DNA of 46,654 nt, from contig JARLJS010000042.1 of the NCBI GenBank assembly GCA_031291075.1, positions 1 through 46,654 of the forward strand. The letters run 5' to 3'. The translations under genes and the position numbers were made by a program. Of the stretch, positions 15,751-24,517 are shown one piece after another. This stretch comes from Nevskia sp. (GTDB taxonomy: Bacteria; Pseudomonadota; Gammaproteobacteria; Nevskiales; Nevskiaceae). The notes beneath the pieces are model-generated. The model was not told the DNA's origin, searched no databases, and saw only the letters and a program-made list of their open reading frames with translations. How positions within the stretch are numbered: position 1 is the stretch's first letter; each line of letters opens with the position of its first letter.

Positions 15751-15891
15751 TCAAGCGTCGTCGTCGGGCATCCGTTTCGACAGGTCTTCCAGGCCGTCGA
15801 ACTGTCCGCTCGACGCGGCCCACAGGAATATCGCAATGGCGGCGAATACCACGACCACACCGAGCGGAATCAGCAGGTAGAGACTGGGCAT
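15751..15891 (-). CDS. ccoS: cbb3-type cytochrome oxidase assembly protein CcoS
   Basis: This 46-residue gene reads MPSLYLLIPLGVVVVFAAIA and then IFLWAASSGQFDGLED, with the short tail LSKRMPDDDA. One N-terminal transmembrane helix followed by W-x5-GQFDDLE-like residues is the CcoS signature. CcoS is needed for cofactor insertion into the cbb3 oxidase. Its ATG overlaps the ccoI stop by one base (TGATG), so it is translationally coupled to the copper ATPase. Confidence 0.9.
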   Translation of the reverse strand: MPSLYLLIPLGVVVVFAAIAIFLWAASSGQFDGLEDLSKRMPDDDA

Positions 15892-18119
15892 CAGCGTTGC
15901 TCCACGACGGCGAGAGCAGGTGTTGGCGCACGCCGTGGCACCACCGCGTCAAGGCGCAGCGCGTTGGCGACCACCACGACCGAGGATAGCGACATGCCGG
16001 CGGCCGCCAGCCACGGCGGCAGGTGCCCGCTCATCGCCAACGGCAGGACCAGCAGGTTGTAGCCGAGCGCCCACAGCAGGTTCTCGCGGATGCGGCGCTG
16101 CACGGCATGCGACACGTCCAGGGCCAGCGTCACCGGCGCCAGCGAGTCGCCGAGCAGCAGCAGGTCGGCGCGGCTCTGCGCCAGCGCGGCGCCGTGCGGC
16201 ATCGCCGCCGACACGTCGGCCGCGGCCAGCAGCGGCGCGTCGTTGACGCCGTCGCCGATCGCCAGCACGCGCCCGCCGCCGGCCTGCAGCTGCTGCAGCC
16301 GCTGCAGCTTGGCCTGCGGCGTCTGCCGCGCGGCGTAGCGCTCGATGCCCAGGCGCTGCGCCAGCGCCTGCACGGTGGCGGGCGCATCGCCGCTTTGCAG
16401 CTCGAGGGACAGGCGGCGCCTCTCCAGCTCCTCCACCAGGGCTGGCACTTCCGGGCGCAGGTTGGCGGAGAGCACGAAGCAGGCCAGGGCCCGCTCCGCG
16501 CCGCACAGCACCACCAGCGTCTCCCCGGGCTGCGTCTCCGGCAGCCGGACCGGGCAGGGCGCGTGCTCAGCGGCGCCAAGCCAGTAGTGCTGCCCGTCGA
16601 CGCGGCCGCTGACGCCGGCGCCTGCCGCCTGCCGCAGTTCGTCCGCGGCCGCAGCGGCGATCCCGGCGAAGGCGGTGGCGATCGGATGACGGCTGCCATG
16701 CTCCAGCGCCGCCGCGATGGCGGTGCAGGATTGCTCGTCCAGCCCGGCCAGGGGTATCACGCGCTGCAGCTTCATCTCGGTCCGCGTCAGGGTGCCGGTC
16801 TTGTCGAACAGCACCGTGTCGATCGCCGCCAGCGCCTGCAGCGCGCCGGCGTTCGCCACCAGCACGCCGCTGCGGGCCAGGCGCGAGGTGGCCGCGGCCA
16901 GCGCCGCCGGCACGGCCAGCGACAGCGCGCAGGGGCAGCTCGCCACCAGCACCGCCAGGACGATGCCGAGCGCCGCGTCCTGGCTGGCGCCACGGTGCAG
17001 CGCCAGAGCGTAGCCCAGTCCGGCCAGCAGCAGCACCGCCGCCACGAAGTGGCCGGCGATGCGGTCCGCGATCTGCTGCAGCCGCGGCTTGCAGATATGC
17101 GCGCGGTTCATCAGTTGAGTGATCTGCGCCAGCACGGTGTCGGCGCCGCAGCGGCCGACCTGCAAGGCGAGCGGAGCGGCGCCGACGTTGATCGCGCCGG
17201 CCAGCACCGGCTCGCCGGGATGGCGCAGCACCGCCTGCGACTCGCCGGTGAGGAGGGATTCGTCCAGTTCCAGCGGCTGCTCCAGCAGCACGCCGTCGGC
17301 CGGCACGGCGTCGCCGGGCGCCACCACCGCCACGTCGCCGGGACGGAGCTGGCCGATGGCCACGGTTTCCAGGCCGGTTGCGACGCGGCGCTGCGCGGTG
17401 AGGGCGCGGCGCCCCGCCAGCAGGCGCAGGTGTTCACCGGCCCGCGCACGGGTGCGGCTCTCCAGGTAGCGCCCCACGGCCAGGAACCAGACGAACATGG
17501 TGGCGCTGTCGAAATACAGGTCGCCGCTGCCGGCGACAGTGCGCCAGGCCGAGGCGCCGAAGGCGATCGCCAGCGCCAGCGCCACCGGCCCGTTCATGTC
17601 CAGCGCGCGGCCCCGGGCGGCGCGCCAGGCGCCCTCGAAGAACGGCCAGCCGGCCCACAGTACGCCGGGGGCGGCCACCACCAGCTGCGCCCAGCGCAGC
17701 AGCTGTGCGATAGCCGGCTCCGGCTGTACCCCAAAATAGCTGGGCCAGGCCAGCATCATCACCTGCATGGCGCAGATGGTGGCGACACCGATGCGGGCGA
17801 AGGCCCGGCGCCGCTCGCGGACTTCGCGCGCACCGGCATCCTCGCGCGCCAGCACGCGCGGTTGCAGGCCGGCTTCGTCGAGGGCGCGCAACAGCACCGA
17901 CAGCGGCTTCTGCTGCGGTTTGAAGCGGAACGACAGGGTACGCGCCGCCAGGTTGACGCTGACCGACTCGGCCTGGCCCGCCAGCAGCCGCTCGGCGCGC
18001 GCGGCGCAGGCGGAACAGTGGATGCCGTCGAGCGCGATCAGGACCTGGCAGCTCTCACCGGCGGTCGCGGCGAAGCCCGCGCGCACCTCCGGCCGGTCGA
18101 ATGCCGTCCAGTCGGTCAC
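15891..18119 (-). CDS. ccoI: Copper-translocating P-type ATPase CcoI
   Basis: This 742-residue P1B-type ATPase exports Cu(I) across the inner membrane for insertion into the cbb3 oxidase. It has an N-terminal metal-binding domain (GIHCSACA, ~32-39), the transmembrane CPC motif (395-397), the phosphorylated aspartate in DKTGTLT (Asp439), LTGES, and the hinge motif GDGVNDAP. The N-terminal HMA domain carries GIHCSAC where most have GMxCxxC. The start is GTG at 18119, separated by one base from the preceding small gene. Its position before ccoS and after ccoG is the usual order. Confidence 0.93.
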   Translation of the reverse strand: MTDWTAFDRPEVRAGFAATAGESCQVLIALDGIHCSACAARAERLLAGQAESVSVNLAARTLSFRFKPQQKPLSVLLRALDEAGLQPRVLAREDAGAREVRERRRAFARIGVATICAMQVMMLAWPSYFGVQPEPAIAQLLRWAQLVVAAPGVLWAGWPFFEGAWRAARGRALDMNGPVALALAIAFGASAWRTVAGSGDLYFDSATMFVWFLAVGRYLESRTRARAGEHLRLLAGRRALTAQRRVATGLETVAIGQLRPGDVAVVAPGDAVPADGVLLEQPLELDESLLTGESQAVLRHPGEPVLAGAINVGAAPLALQVGRCGADTVLAQITQLMNRAHICKPRLQQIADRIAGHFVAAVLLLAGLGYALALHRGASQDAALGIVLAVLVASCPCALSLAVPAALAAATSRLARSGVLVANAGALQALAAIDTVLFDKTGTLTRTEMKLQRVIPLAGLDEQSCTAIAAALEHGSRHPIATAFAGIAAAAADELRQAAGAGVSGRVDGQHYWLGAAEHAPCPVRLPETQPGETLVVLCGAERALACFVLSANLRPEVPALVEELERRRLSLELQSGDAPATVQALAQRLGIERYAARQTPQAKLQRLQQLQAGGGRVLAIGDGVNDAPLLAAADVSAAMPHGAALAQSRADLLLLGDSLAPVTLALDVSHAVQRRIRENLLWALGYNLLVLPLAMSGHLPPWLAAAGMSLSSVVVVANALRLDAVVPRRAPTPALAVVEQR

Positions 18120-18120
18120 G

Positions 18121-18300
18121 TCAGCGGTGGTGGGAGACCTGCGCCGGCGGCTCGGGCAGGGCGGTGAAGCCCTTGGTGTAAGCCACGATCGCCAGGGTCG
18201 AGCCGATGAAGATGGACAGGATCGGCAGTCCGACCACGATGACCAGCTCGAGGAACAAACGGAATTCCTTGGGTGCAGCGGATGGTGACTGTGCGCTCAT
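18121..18300 (-). CDS. Small single-pass membrane protein in the ccoH position
   Basis: This 59-residue protein reads MSAQSPSAAPKEFRLFLELV with a single transmembrane helix at about residues 15-44 (IVVGLPILSIFIGSTLAIVA) and a short polar C-terminus. It lies exactly between ccoG and ccoI, where CcoH/FixH (~160 residues) normally is. Its ATG overlaps the ccoG stop as ATGA and ccoI starts one base after its stop, so it is surely translated. The large periplasmic FixH domain is absent. It may be a minimal CcoH membrane anchor or an unrelated assembly protein; the sequence alone does not decide. Confidence 0.75.
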   Translation of the reverse strand: MSAQSPSAAPKEFRLFLELVIVVGLPILSIFIGSTLAIVAYTKGFTALPEPPAQVSHHR

Positions 18301-19688
18301 TGGGAACCTCCTCCGGTGAGGAATCTTGCGTTGCGGGTGGTGGAAACGGCGGGGTCGTCGGCGTCGTGCAACTCGACCACCACCGACTCGATCATGGGCA
18401 GGGGAGCGGCGCCGGCACCGCGCGGCGGGGTGCGCATCGCCACGGTGGTGGCGCCGGTCTGCTCCGGCGCGCGCTCCAGCTGCGCCGGCTCGATTTCCAG
18501 CGGCGTGCCGTCGGCGAAATGCGCGGACACGGCATAGCGGTGCGGACGCTCGTCGTCGTTGGTGACCTTCAGGGTGTAGACGTTCTCGATCGCGCCGCTG
18601 GACAGCTCGCGGTACAGGGCGTGACGGTCGCGCAGCACGTCGAAGCGCAGCGTGGCGTGGGTGAACACCAGCACCAGGAAGCCGGTACAGGCGGCCAGCC
18701 ACACCAGGCCATAGCCGATGGTGCGCGGCCGCAGCAGGTGGAAACCCTCGCCGCTGTCGTGGCGCGTGCTGGTGTAGCGGATCAGGCTGCGCGGCTTGCC
18801 GATGCTGTCCATCACCGAATCGCAGGCGTCGGCACAGGCTGCGCAGGCGATGCATTCGTACTGCAGCCCCTTGCGGATGTCGATGCCCATCGGGCAGACC
18901 TGCACGCACAGGGTGCAGTCGGTGCAGTCGCCGGCGGTCTTTGCGCTCTTCCTCGCCACGCTCTTGCGTGGCTCACCGCGGTCCTCGTCGTAGGCGATGA
19001 TGAGGGTGTCGCGGTCGAACATGGCGCTCTGGAAGCGCGCGTAGGGGCACATGTACTTGCACACCTGCTCGCGCATGAAGCCGGCATTGCCCCAGGTGGC
19101 GAAGCCGTAGAACAACGACCAGAACAACGGCCAGCCGCCGAGCTGCAGGTGCGCCGCGGCGGGGAACAGCTCGCGCGCGGGGAAGAAGTAGGAGACGAAG
19201 CTCAGGCCGGTGAACAGGGCGAACACCAGCCACAGCAGGTGCTTGGCGCCCTTGCGCGCCACCTTCTCCCGGCTCCACGGCGCGCGGTCGAGCTTGATGC
19301 GCGCATAGCGGTCGCCCTCGCACAGCCGTTCCATCAGCAGGAACGCCTCGGTCCATACCGTCTGCGGGCAGGCGTAGCCGCACCACAGCCGGCCGGCCAG
19401 CGAGGTGAAGAAGAACAGGGTCAGCGCGGCCAGCAGCAGCAGCAGCGCCAGCAGCAGCAGGTCCTGCGGCACCAGCGTCAGCATCAGCACGTGAAAGCGC
19501 CGGTGCGGCAGGTCGAAGAACACCAGTGGCTGGCCGTGCCAGCTCAGCCAGGGCATGACGTAGAACAACCCGAGCAGGACACCCACCGCCACCAGGCGCA
19601 GCCGCGCGAAGCGGCCGTGCACGCTGCGCGGATAGATCTTCGGCGCGGCCTGGTACAACAGCACCTCTTCCTTGGGCTCGGCGCGCAT
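18297..19688 (-). CDS. ccoG: cbb3 oxidase accessory ferredoxin-like protein CcoG
   Basis: This 463-residue polytopic protein matches CcoG/FixG (RdxA family). It has membrane segments in the N-terminal half, WCGYACPQTVW, CKYMCPYARFQ, and two 4Fe-4S clusters in DCTDCTLCVQVCP and CIACAACADACD. It ends with the Ig-like FixG C-terminal domain. CcoG is known as a cupric reductase that supplies Cu(I) to the cbb3 oxidase. The ATG at 19688 (MRAEPKEEVLLYQ) follows the preceding small gene by two bases. The C-terminal stop overlaps the next small gene. Confidence 0.93.
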   Translation of the reverse strand: MRAEPKEEVLLYQAAPKIYPRSVHGRFARLRLVAVGVLLGLFYVMPWLSWHGQPLVFFDLPHRRFHVLMLTLVPQDLLLLALLLLLAALTLFFFTSLAGRLWCGYACPQTVWTEAFLLMERLCEGDRYARIKLDRAPWSREKVARKGAKHLLWLVFALFTGLSFVSYFFPARELFPAAAHLQLGGWPLFWSLFYGFATWGNAGFMREQVCKYMCPYARFQSAMFDRDTLIIAYDEDRGEPRKSVARKSAKTAGDCTDCTLCVQVCPMGIDIRKGLQYECIACAACADACDSVMDSIGKPRSLIRYTSTRHDSGEGFHLLRPRTIGYGLVWLAACTGFLVLVFTHATLRFDVLRDRHALYRELSSGAIENVYTLKVTNDDERPHRYAVSAHFADGTPLEIEPAQLERAPEQTGATTVAMRTPPRGAGAAPLPMIESVVVELHDADDPAVSTTRNARFLTGGGSQ

Positions 19689-19690
19689 GG

Positions 19691-19969
19691 CTACGGCTCC
19701 CGCCGGAACGGCAGTGTCAGTACCGCGGCGAAGGTCGCCGGCACCAGCGCCAACAGCCACAGCACTACGAACACCCGGGCGGCGCCGTCGACCGTCGTCG
19801 GCGGCAGCGTCCAGCTGTCCGGGGTCAGCAGCAATACCACGGTGGACAGTGAAGCGCCGAGGAATGAAGCCCACAGCACCGCACTGACCAGGCGCAGCCG
19901 CGGCCGGCGCCCCAGTCCGCGCTGCGCGTACTCCGCGCGCAGCGCCTCGCCGTGCCCTGGGTCGTTCAC
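19691..19969 (-). CDS. Two-helix membrane protein between ccoP and ccoG
   Basis: This 92-residue protein has two hydrophobic segments (~28-48, VSAVLWASFLGASLSTVVLL, and ~66-86, VFVVLWLLALVPATFAAVLT). The N-terminal tail is charged and arginine-rich, and there is a short cytoplasmic end. I do not recognise a family. Its GTG start overlaps the ccoP stop (GTGA), and ccoG starts two bases after its stop, so it belongs to the oxidase operon. Genes of this sort are often assigned as hypothetical in cco clusters. It could be an assembly or structural subunit of the oxidase. Confidence 0.75.
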   Translation of the reverse strand: MNDPGHGEALRAEYAQRGLGRRPRLRLVSAVLWASFLGASLSTVVLLLTPDSWTLPPTTVDGAARVFVVLWLLALVPATFAAVLTLPFRREP

Positions 19970-20877
19970 GGCTTGGAGTCCTGCACCGCCACGTGGGCGT
20001 CGCCGCCGTGGGACAGGCTGTAGACGTACGAGGCCACCATGCGGATCTCGTCCGGAGACAGGATGCTTTCATGCGCCGGCATGATGCTTTCGCGGCCCTT
20101 CATGATGGTTTGCTGCACGCCTTCGCGGCCGCCCTTGAATAGCCAGATGTCGTCGGTCAGGTTGGGCGCGCCCAGGGCGATATTGCCCTTGCCGTCCGCG
20201 CCGTGGCAGGGCGCGCAGGTCAGCGCAAACTGCTTCATGCCGGCTTCGCGCCTGGCCGGGTCCAGCTTGGCGTCGGACCAGTACGGCACGAAGTCGAGCA
20301 GGGCCTGCTGCGCTTCCGGCGGCAGCGCGGCGCCGATCGCGGGCATCACGCCGTGGCGGCCGTGGGTGACGGTTTCCACGATCTGCTCCGGTTCGCCGCC
20401 GTACAGCCAGTCGTTGTCGGTCAGGTTCGGAAAGCCCACCGCGCCGCGCGCATCCGCGCCGTGGCAGCCGGCGCAGTTGTTGAGGAACACGGCGCGGCCC
20501 AGCGACTGCGCCGCGGCATCCTTGGCCAGCGCCGGAATGTCCTTGCCGGCGAGCGAGGCGTACACCGCCTTGCGCTTGGCGGTGATCTCGTCCAGCCGCG
20601 CCTGCATCTGCTTGGTGGAGGTCCAGCCCAGCCGGCCGCCGAAGTTGCCCAGGCCGGGGTAGAACACCAGGTAGCCGACGGCGAACACCACGGTGAGAAT
20701 GAACAGGTTCAGCCACCAGCGCGGCAGCGGGTTGTTCCACTCGCGCAGGTCGTCGTCCCAGACGTGGCCGGTGCTCTCGCCGGGCGTGCCGCGTGCGTTG
20801 GCGAACAGCAGCCACAAGCAGCCAACGATCATGCCGGCGGTGATGACGATGATGAAACAGCTCCAGAAAACACTCAT
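19966..20877 (-). CDS. ccoP: cbb3 cytochrome c oxidase subunit III (CcoP)
   Basis: This 303-residue dihaem cytochrome c subunit has two haem-binding motifs, CAGCH and CAPCH, each followed later by an axial Met (GRHGVMPAIG, GRESIMPAHE). The N-terminus carries two membrane helices (MSVFWSCFIIVITAGMIVGC, and WWLNLFILTVVFAVGYLVFY) around the conserved WDDDLREWNNPLPRWW stretch. It passes electrons from soluble cytochromes to CcoO/CcoN. The ATG at 20877 overlaps the ccoQ stop as ATGA. Confidence 0.96.
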   Translation of the reverse strand: MSVFWSCFIIVITAGMIVGCLWLLFANARGTPGESTGHVWDDDLREWNNPLPRWWLNLFILTVVFAVGYLVFYPGLGNFGGRLGWTSTKQMQARLDEITAKRKAVYASLAGKDIPALAKDAAAQSLGRAVFLNNCAGCHGADARGAVGFPNLTDNDWLYGGEPEQIVETVTHGRHGVMPAIGAALPPEAQQALLDFVPYWSDAKLDPARREAGMKQFALTCAPCHGADGKGNIALGAPNLTDDIWLFKGGREGVQQTIMKGRESIMPAHESILSPDEIRMVASYVYSLSHGGDAHVAVQDSKP

Positions 20878-21062
20878 TGCTGGATCTCCCGGCAGCAAGG
20901 TGGCAGCTCCGCGGGGGCGGGCGGCGGCGTGTGTTGCATTTCTTCGGTCAGCGGCAGTTGCGCCGCTTCATCGAAGCGGGCGCGGTTGTGCCGCGAGTAC
21001 GCCCACCATGTCACCCCGAGGAAGCCGATGAGGGCGGACAGCGTGAAGATGCCGCTGATCAT
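20874..21062 (-). CDS. ccoQ: cbb3 oxidase subunit IV (CcoQ)
   Basis: This 62-residue protein has one N-terminal transmembrane helix ([20 protein letters not shown]) followed by AYSRHNRARFDEAAQLPL, the typical CcoQ pattern of a W-A-Y-S segment and FDEAA. It stabilises the cbb3 complex. The C-terminal extension PPPAPAELPPCCREIQQ is longer than the commonest CcoQ and contains a double cysteine. Its start and stop both overlap neighbours by four bases (ATGA). Confidence 0.92.
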   Translation of the reverse strand: MISGIFTLSALIGFLGVTWWAYSRHNRARFDEAAQLPLTEEMQHTPPPAPAELPPCCREIQQ

Positions 21063-21715
21063 GGCGCACCTCCCGCGGTCTTGGTCTGCTCGGCCGCGGC
21101 CGCGGCGGGCGCGGCTTCCGGCTTGGGCAGCTTGAGGCTCTGCAGGAAGGCGATCAGCGCGTCCATCTTCGACTTGCCGGCCACGTCCGCGTCCGCCTTG
21201 GCGATATCGGCGTCGTCGTAAGGCACGCCGACCCTCTTGAGCGCGCGCATCATTGCCGGCACTTCGCCAGGCTCGAACTGCTCCTTCGCCAGCCAGGGAT
21301 AGCCGGGCATGTTGGATTCCGGCACCACGTCGCGGGGATTGTTGAGGTGGATGCGGTGCCATTCGTCGCTATAGTGGCCGCCCACGCGCGCCAGGTCCGG
21401 CCCGGTGCGCTTGGAGCCCCACTGGAACGGGTGGTCCCACACCGACTCGCCGGCCTGCGAGGCGGGGCCGTAGCGCAGCACCTCCTCCGCCAGCGAGCGG
21501 ATCATCTGTGAGTGGCAGTTGTAGCAGCCCTCGTGGATGTAGACGTCGCGGCCGGCCGTCTCCAGCGCGGTGCGCATGTGCAGGCCGGGGGACGGGGTGT
21601 TGACCGACTTGTCGTTCATCAGGGGAACGATTTCCACCAAGCCGCCGAAGCTGATCGCCACTGCGGTCAGCACCCCCAGCAGCATGACGTTTTTTTCGAT
21701 GGTTTCGTGTTTCAC
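21059..21715 (-). CDS. ccoO: cbb3 cytochrome c oxidase subunit II (CcoO)
   Basis: This 218-residue monohaem cytochrome c subunit has an N-terminal membrane anchor ([20 protein letters not shown]), the haem motif [12 protein letters not shown], and the family stretches [20 protein letters not shown] and [10 protein letters not shown]. It relays electrons to CcoN. The C-terminus ends with an alanine-rich tail. The start is GTG at 21715 (VKHETIEKN), overlapping the ccoN stop as GTGA; a longer upstream extension would have no family support. Confidence 0.96.
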   Translation of the reverse strand: MKHETIEKNVMLLGVLTAVAISFGGLVEIVPLMNDKSVNTPSPGLHMRTALETAGRDVYIHEGCYNCHSQMIRSLAEEVLRYGPASQAGESVWDHPFQWGSKRTGPDLARVGGHYSDEWHRIHLNNPRDVVPESNMPGYPWLAKEQFEPGEVPAMMRALKRVGVPYDDADIAKADADVAGKSKMDALIAFLQSLKLPKPEAAPAAAAAEQTKTAGGAP

Positions 21716-23148
21716 GCGCGAGCCTCCGCGGTTGGGATGACGGGTTGCGGTGCCGGTGTGGCGAGCGTGCGCCACACGTTCCAGGCCATCACCAGCATTC
21801 CGGAGAAGAACACCAGTCCGCCGACCAGCCGCACCGCATAGAACGGATAGGTCGCCTTGAGCGACTCGATGAAGCTGTAGGTGAGCGTGCCGTCGGCCTC
21901 GGTGGCGCGCCACATCAGGCCCTGCATCAGGCCGGCGCTCCACATCGCCGTGATGTACAGCACGGTGCCGATGGTAGACAGCCAGAAATGCAGGTTGATG
22001 GCCTTGATGCTGTACATCTGCGGGCGGCCGAAGGCGCGCGGGATCAGCGCGTAGATCGAGCCGATCGAGATCATCGCCACCCAGCCGAGCGCGCCGGAAT
22101 GGACGTGGCCGATGCCCCAGTCGGTGTAGTGCGACAGCGCATTGACCGTCTTGATCGACATCATCGGACCTTCGAAGGTCGACATGCCGTAGAAGGACAG
22201 CGACACGATCAGGAACTTCAGGATCGGGTCTTCACGCAGCTTGTGCCAGGCCCCGCTCAGGGTCATGATGCCGTTGATCATGCCGCCCCAGGACGGCGCC
22301 AGCAGGATCAGCGAGAACACCATGCCGAGCGACTGCACCCAGTCCGGCAAGGCGGTGTAATGCAGGTGGTGCGGACCGGCCCACATGTAGACCGCGATCA
22401 GGGCCCAGAAGTGCACCACGGACAGGCGGTAGGAGTAGATTGGCCGCCCGGCCTGCTTCGGCACGTAGTAATACATCATGCCGAGGAAGCCGGCGGTGAG
22501 GAAGAAGCCCACCGCGTTGTGGCCGTACCACCATTGCACCATGGCGTCGGTGGCGCCGCTGTACGCCGAGTAGGATTTCCACAGACTCACCGGGATCGCC
22601 GCGCTGTTGACGATGTGCAGCAGCGCCACCGCCAGGATGAAAGCGCCGAAGAACCAGTTGGCGACATAGATGTGTGACACCGTGCGCTTGGCGATGGTGC
22701 CGAAGAACACCACGGCGTACGCGACCCAGACGATGGCGATCAGGATGTCGATCGGCCATTCCAGCTCAGCGTATTCCTTGCCCTGCGTGATGCCCAGCGG
22801 CAGCGTCACCGCGGCCAGGACGATGACGAGCGTCCAGCCCCAGAAGGTGAAGTTGGCCAGCTTGGGCAGGAACAGCCCCGTCCGGCAGGTCCGTTGTACA
22901 CACCAGTAGCTGGTGGCGAACAGCGCGCTGCCGCCGAAGGCGAAGATCACGGCGTTGGTGTGCAGTGGCCGCAGCCGGCTGTAGGTGAGGTATGGAATAT
23001 CCATATTGAGCTGGGGCCATAGCAGCTCGGCGGCGATCCACACGCCGACCAGCATGCCCACAATGCCCCAGACCACCGTCATGACCGCAAAGCGGCGGAT
23101 CGCGGTGTCCTCGTAGCGCACAATCGTTTGAGCCTGATCCATCTCCAT
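21712..23148 (-). CDS. ccoN: cbb3 cytochrome c oxidase subunit I (CcoN)
   Basis: This 478-residue catalytic subunit of the haem-copper oxidase reduces oxygen with high affinity and pumps protons. Ligand motifs are seen: His63 in RPLHTNAV (low-spin haem), [14 protein letters not shown] (CuB His and nearby Tyr), [13 protein letters not shown] (CuB histidine pair), and the later [13 protein letters not shown] (haem b/b3 ligands). About 12 membrane helices are present. It begins the minus-strand oxidase operon. The ATG at 23148 (MEMDQA) or the in-frame ATG at 23142 could be used. A perfect FNR box is centred 57 bases upstream of the start. Confidence 0.97.
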   Translation of the reverse strand: MEMDQAQTIVRYEDTAIRRFAVMTVVWGIVGMLVGVWIAAELLWPQLNMDIPYLTYSRLRPLHTNAVIFAFGGSALFATSYWCVQRTCRTGLFLPKLANFTFWGWTLVIVLAAVTLPLGITQGKEYAELEWPIDILIAIVWVAYAVVFFGTIAKRTVSHIYVANWFFGAFILAVALLHIVNSAAIPVSLWKSYSAYSGATDAMVQWWYGHNAVGFFLTAGFLGMMYYYVPKQAGRPIYSYRLSVVHFWALIAVYMWAGPHHLHYTALPDWVQSLGMVFSLILLAPSWGGMINGIMTLSGAWHKLREDPILKFLIVSLSFYGMSTFEGPMMSIKTVNALSHYTDWGIGHVHSGALGWVAMISIGSIYALIPRAFGRPQMYSIKAINLHFWLSTIGTVLYITAMWSAGLMQGLMWRATEADGTLTYSFIESLKATYPFYAVRLVGGLVFFSGMLVMAWNVWRTLATPAPQPVIPTAEARA

Positions 23149-23197
23149 CCCCGGTGAGGTTCGGCGGATAGGATGAATGCGGCGTCAGCGCGCGGCA

Positions 23198-23211
23198 TTG
23201 ATCCAGATCAA
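23198..23211. promoter_or_regulatory. Perfect FNR/Anr box shared by ccoN and usp
   Basis: TTGATccagATCAA matches the FNR consensus at all ten positions. It is in the 142-base divergent region between ccoN (minus) and the Usp gene (plus). In the plus direction a -10-like GATACT (23234-23239) lies exactly at the class II distance. In the minus direction a CATCCT (23175-23170) lies at the equivalent place. One box may therefore switch on both transcripts at low oxygen. Confidence 0.85.
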
Positions 23212-23290
23212 AGCCGGCCGGCCTCGGCGGGGGGATACTGCAGGCCATCCAGTACAGCCGACGAGGCAGTTCCCGCACCGGGGAATACCG

Positions 23291-24280
23291 ATGAGCACAG
23301 CCAGGTCCATCATGGTGGTGATGTCGCCGCAGCGGCGGGCAACGCCGGCGCTGCACCGGGCCGCGGCTTACGCCCATCGCACCAAGGCGGTGCTGCGGCT
23401 GTACCTGTTCGACTACTATGGCCCCATCGACTACTCCAGGGCCATTTTCGGCGTGGAAGTGGCCGACCGGGCGCGGCGCGACTTTATCGACGAGCGCATG
23501 CATTGGCTGACCGGCATGGCCAGCGGCCTGGCCGAGCAGGGCCTGCAGGTCGAATGCGACGTGATCTGGGCGCCGCATGCCCACAAGGCGATCGTCGGCA
23601 GGATCCTGGAGACGCAGCCGGACCTGGTGGTGAAGGACGTGGACTGCGACGCCCGCGCCGAGGCTACGCTGCATCCCTCGTCTCTCGACTGGAAGCTGTT
23701 GCGCCTGTCGCCGGCGCCGTTGATGCTGGTCCACCCGCAGTCCAAGCTGCTGCCGCACCGCGTGCTGGCGGCGGTGGACGTGAGCGTGGCGGGCGAGCAG
23801 GGCGGCCTCAACGACCGGGTGGTGATGGCGGCGCAGTCGTACGCCGCACTGACCGATGCGCCGGCCGACCTGCTGTCGGTGTTCTGCTACGTGCCGCTGG
23901 AGGCCTACGGCTCCGGCTTCATCGCCGACACCTACGACATCATGGACAAGGCCCATCGCGAGGCCCTGGCCGCCTTCGCCGAGCGGCACCACATCGCACC
24001 GGCGCAGGTATTGCGGCGCAGCGCGTTCGACACCGCCGAGGCGGTAGCGGCCTGCGTGCGCGAGCGCCACGCCGACCTGGTGGTGCTGGGATCGGCCTAT
24101 CACAGCGGCATCGACCGTCTCATGTTCGGCACCACCGCCGAGGTGCTGCTGCGGCGACTCGCCTGCGACGTGCTGCTGGTCAAGCCCGAGGGCTTCCGCG
24201 ACGAGCTGGCCAGACATCTCCATCTTCCGGAACCCGAGCCCGCGCAGGGCTCGCGTGAGGCGCCCAGGCAGGAGCGCTGA
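23291..24280 (+). CDS. Tandem universal stress protein (UspE-like)
   Basis: This 329-residue cytoplasmic protein consists of two Usp domains. The first (1-160) starts SIMVVMSPQRRATPALHRAA; the second ends with GSAYHSGIDRLMFGTTAEVL and CDVLLVKP, with the G-x2-x9-G-(S/T) type nucleotide motif of ATP-binding Usp proteins (LGSAYHSG...FGTTAE). Tandem Usps in proteobacteria are typically induced under oxygen limitation and stasis. The ATG at 23291 follows a GGGGA run. It diverges from ccoN across a perfect FNR box and is followed by a strong terminator. Confidence 0.9.
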   Translation: MSTARSIMVVMSPQRRATPALHRAAAYAHRTKAVLRLYLFDYYGPIDYSRAIFGVEVADRARRDFIDERMHWLTGMASGLAEQGLQVECDVIWAPHAHKAIVGRILETQPDLVVKDVDCDARAEATLHPSSLDWKLLRLSPAPLMLVHPQSKLLPHRVLAAVDVSVAGEQGGLNDRVVMAAQSYAALTDAPADLLSVFCYVPLEAYGSGFIADTYDIMDKAHREALAAFAERHHIAPAQVLRRSAFDTAEAVAACVRERHADLVVLGSAYHSGIDRLMFGTTAEVLLRRLACDVLLVKPEGFRDELARHLHLPEPEPAQGSREAPRQER

Positions 24281-24323
24281 TCCGATACGTCCTCCCTGCA
24301 GTCCCATCCGGGACTGAACAGTT

Positions 24324-24351
24324 GAGCGGCCTTTCGGCCGCTCTTTTTTTT
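24324..24351 (+). terminator. Rho-independent terminator after usp
   Basis: GAGCGGCC (24324-24331) pairs with GGCCGCTC (24336-24343) around a TTTC loop, followed by eight T residues (24344-24351). It ends the usp transcript 44 bases after the stop and separates it from ompW. Confidence 0.93.
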
Positions 24352-24430
24352 GTAGCGCGGGCTGCCTGGCGACAAAAGGCGCGGGGCGCGTGCATGAATG
24401 GAGTGGAAACCGCAGTGGGCCGCACGGGCA

Positions 24431-24444
24431 ATGATCAGGATCAA
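24431..24444 (+). promoter_or_regulatory. FNR/Anr-type box upstream of ompW
   Basis: ATGATcaggATCAA matches TTGAT-N4-ATCAA at 9 of 10 positions. A -10-like GATCAT (24467-24472) sits exactly where a class II promoter would place it, giving a start of transcription near 24479 and a ~39-base leader. FNR control of ompW is known in enteric bacteria. Confidence 0.75.
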
Positions 24445-24517
24445 TGCCGCGCGCTCCAGGCACGCAGATCATGCGCCGGTCATCAATCCGGTGATCCTAC
24501 CGATGGAACGAAGAATC

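Noticed and set aside
16023-18167. Plus-strand open frame of 714 codons opposite ccoI
   Set aside because: It is antisense to a P-type ATPase with all motifs and has only low-complexity translation.
22766-24472. Minus-strand open frame running through usp and the ccoN promoter
   Set aside because: It crosses a strong terminator and FNR boxes and opposes the Usp gene; there is no domain in its translation.
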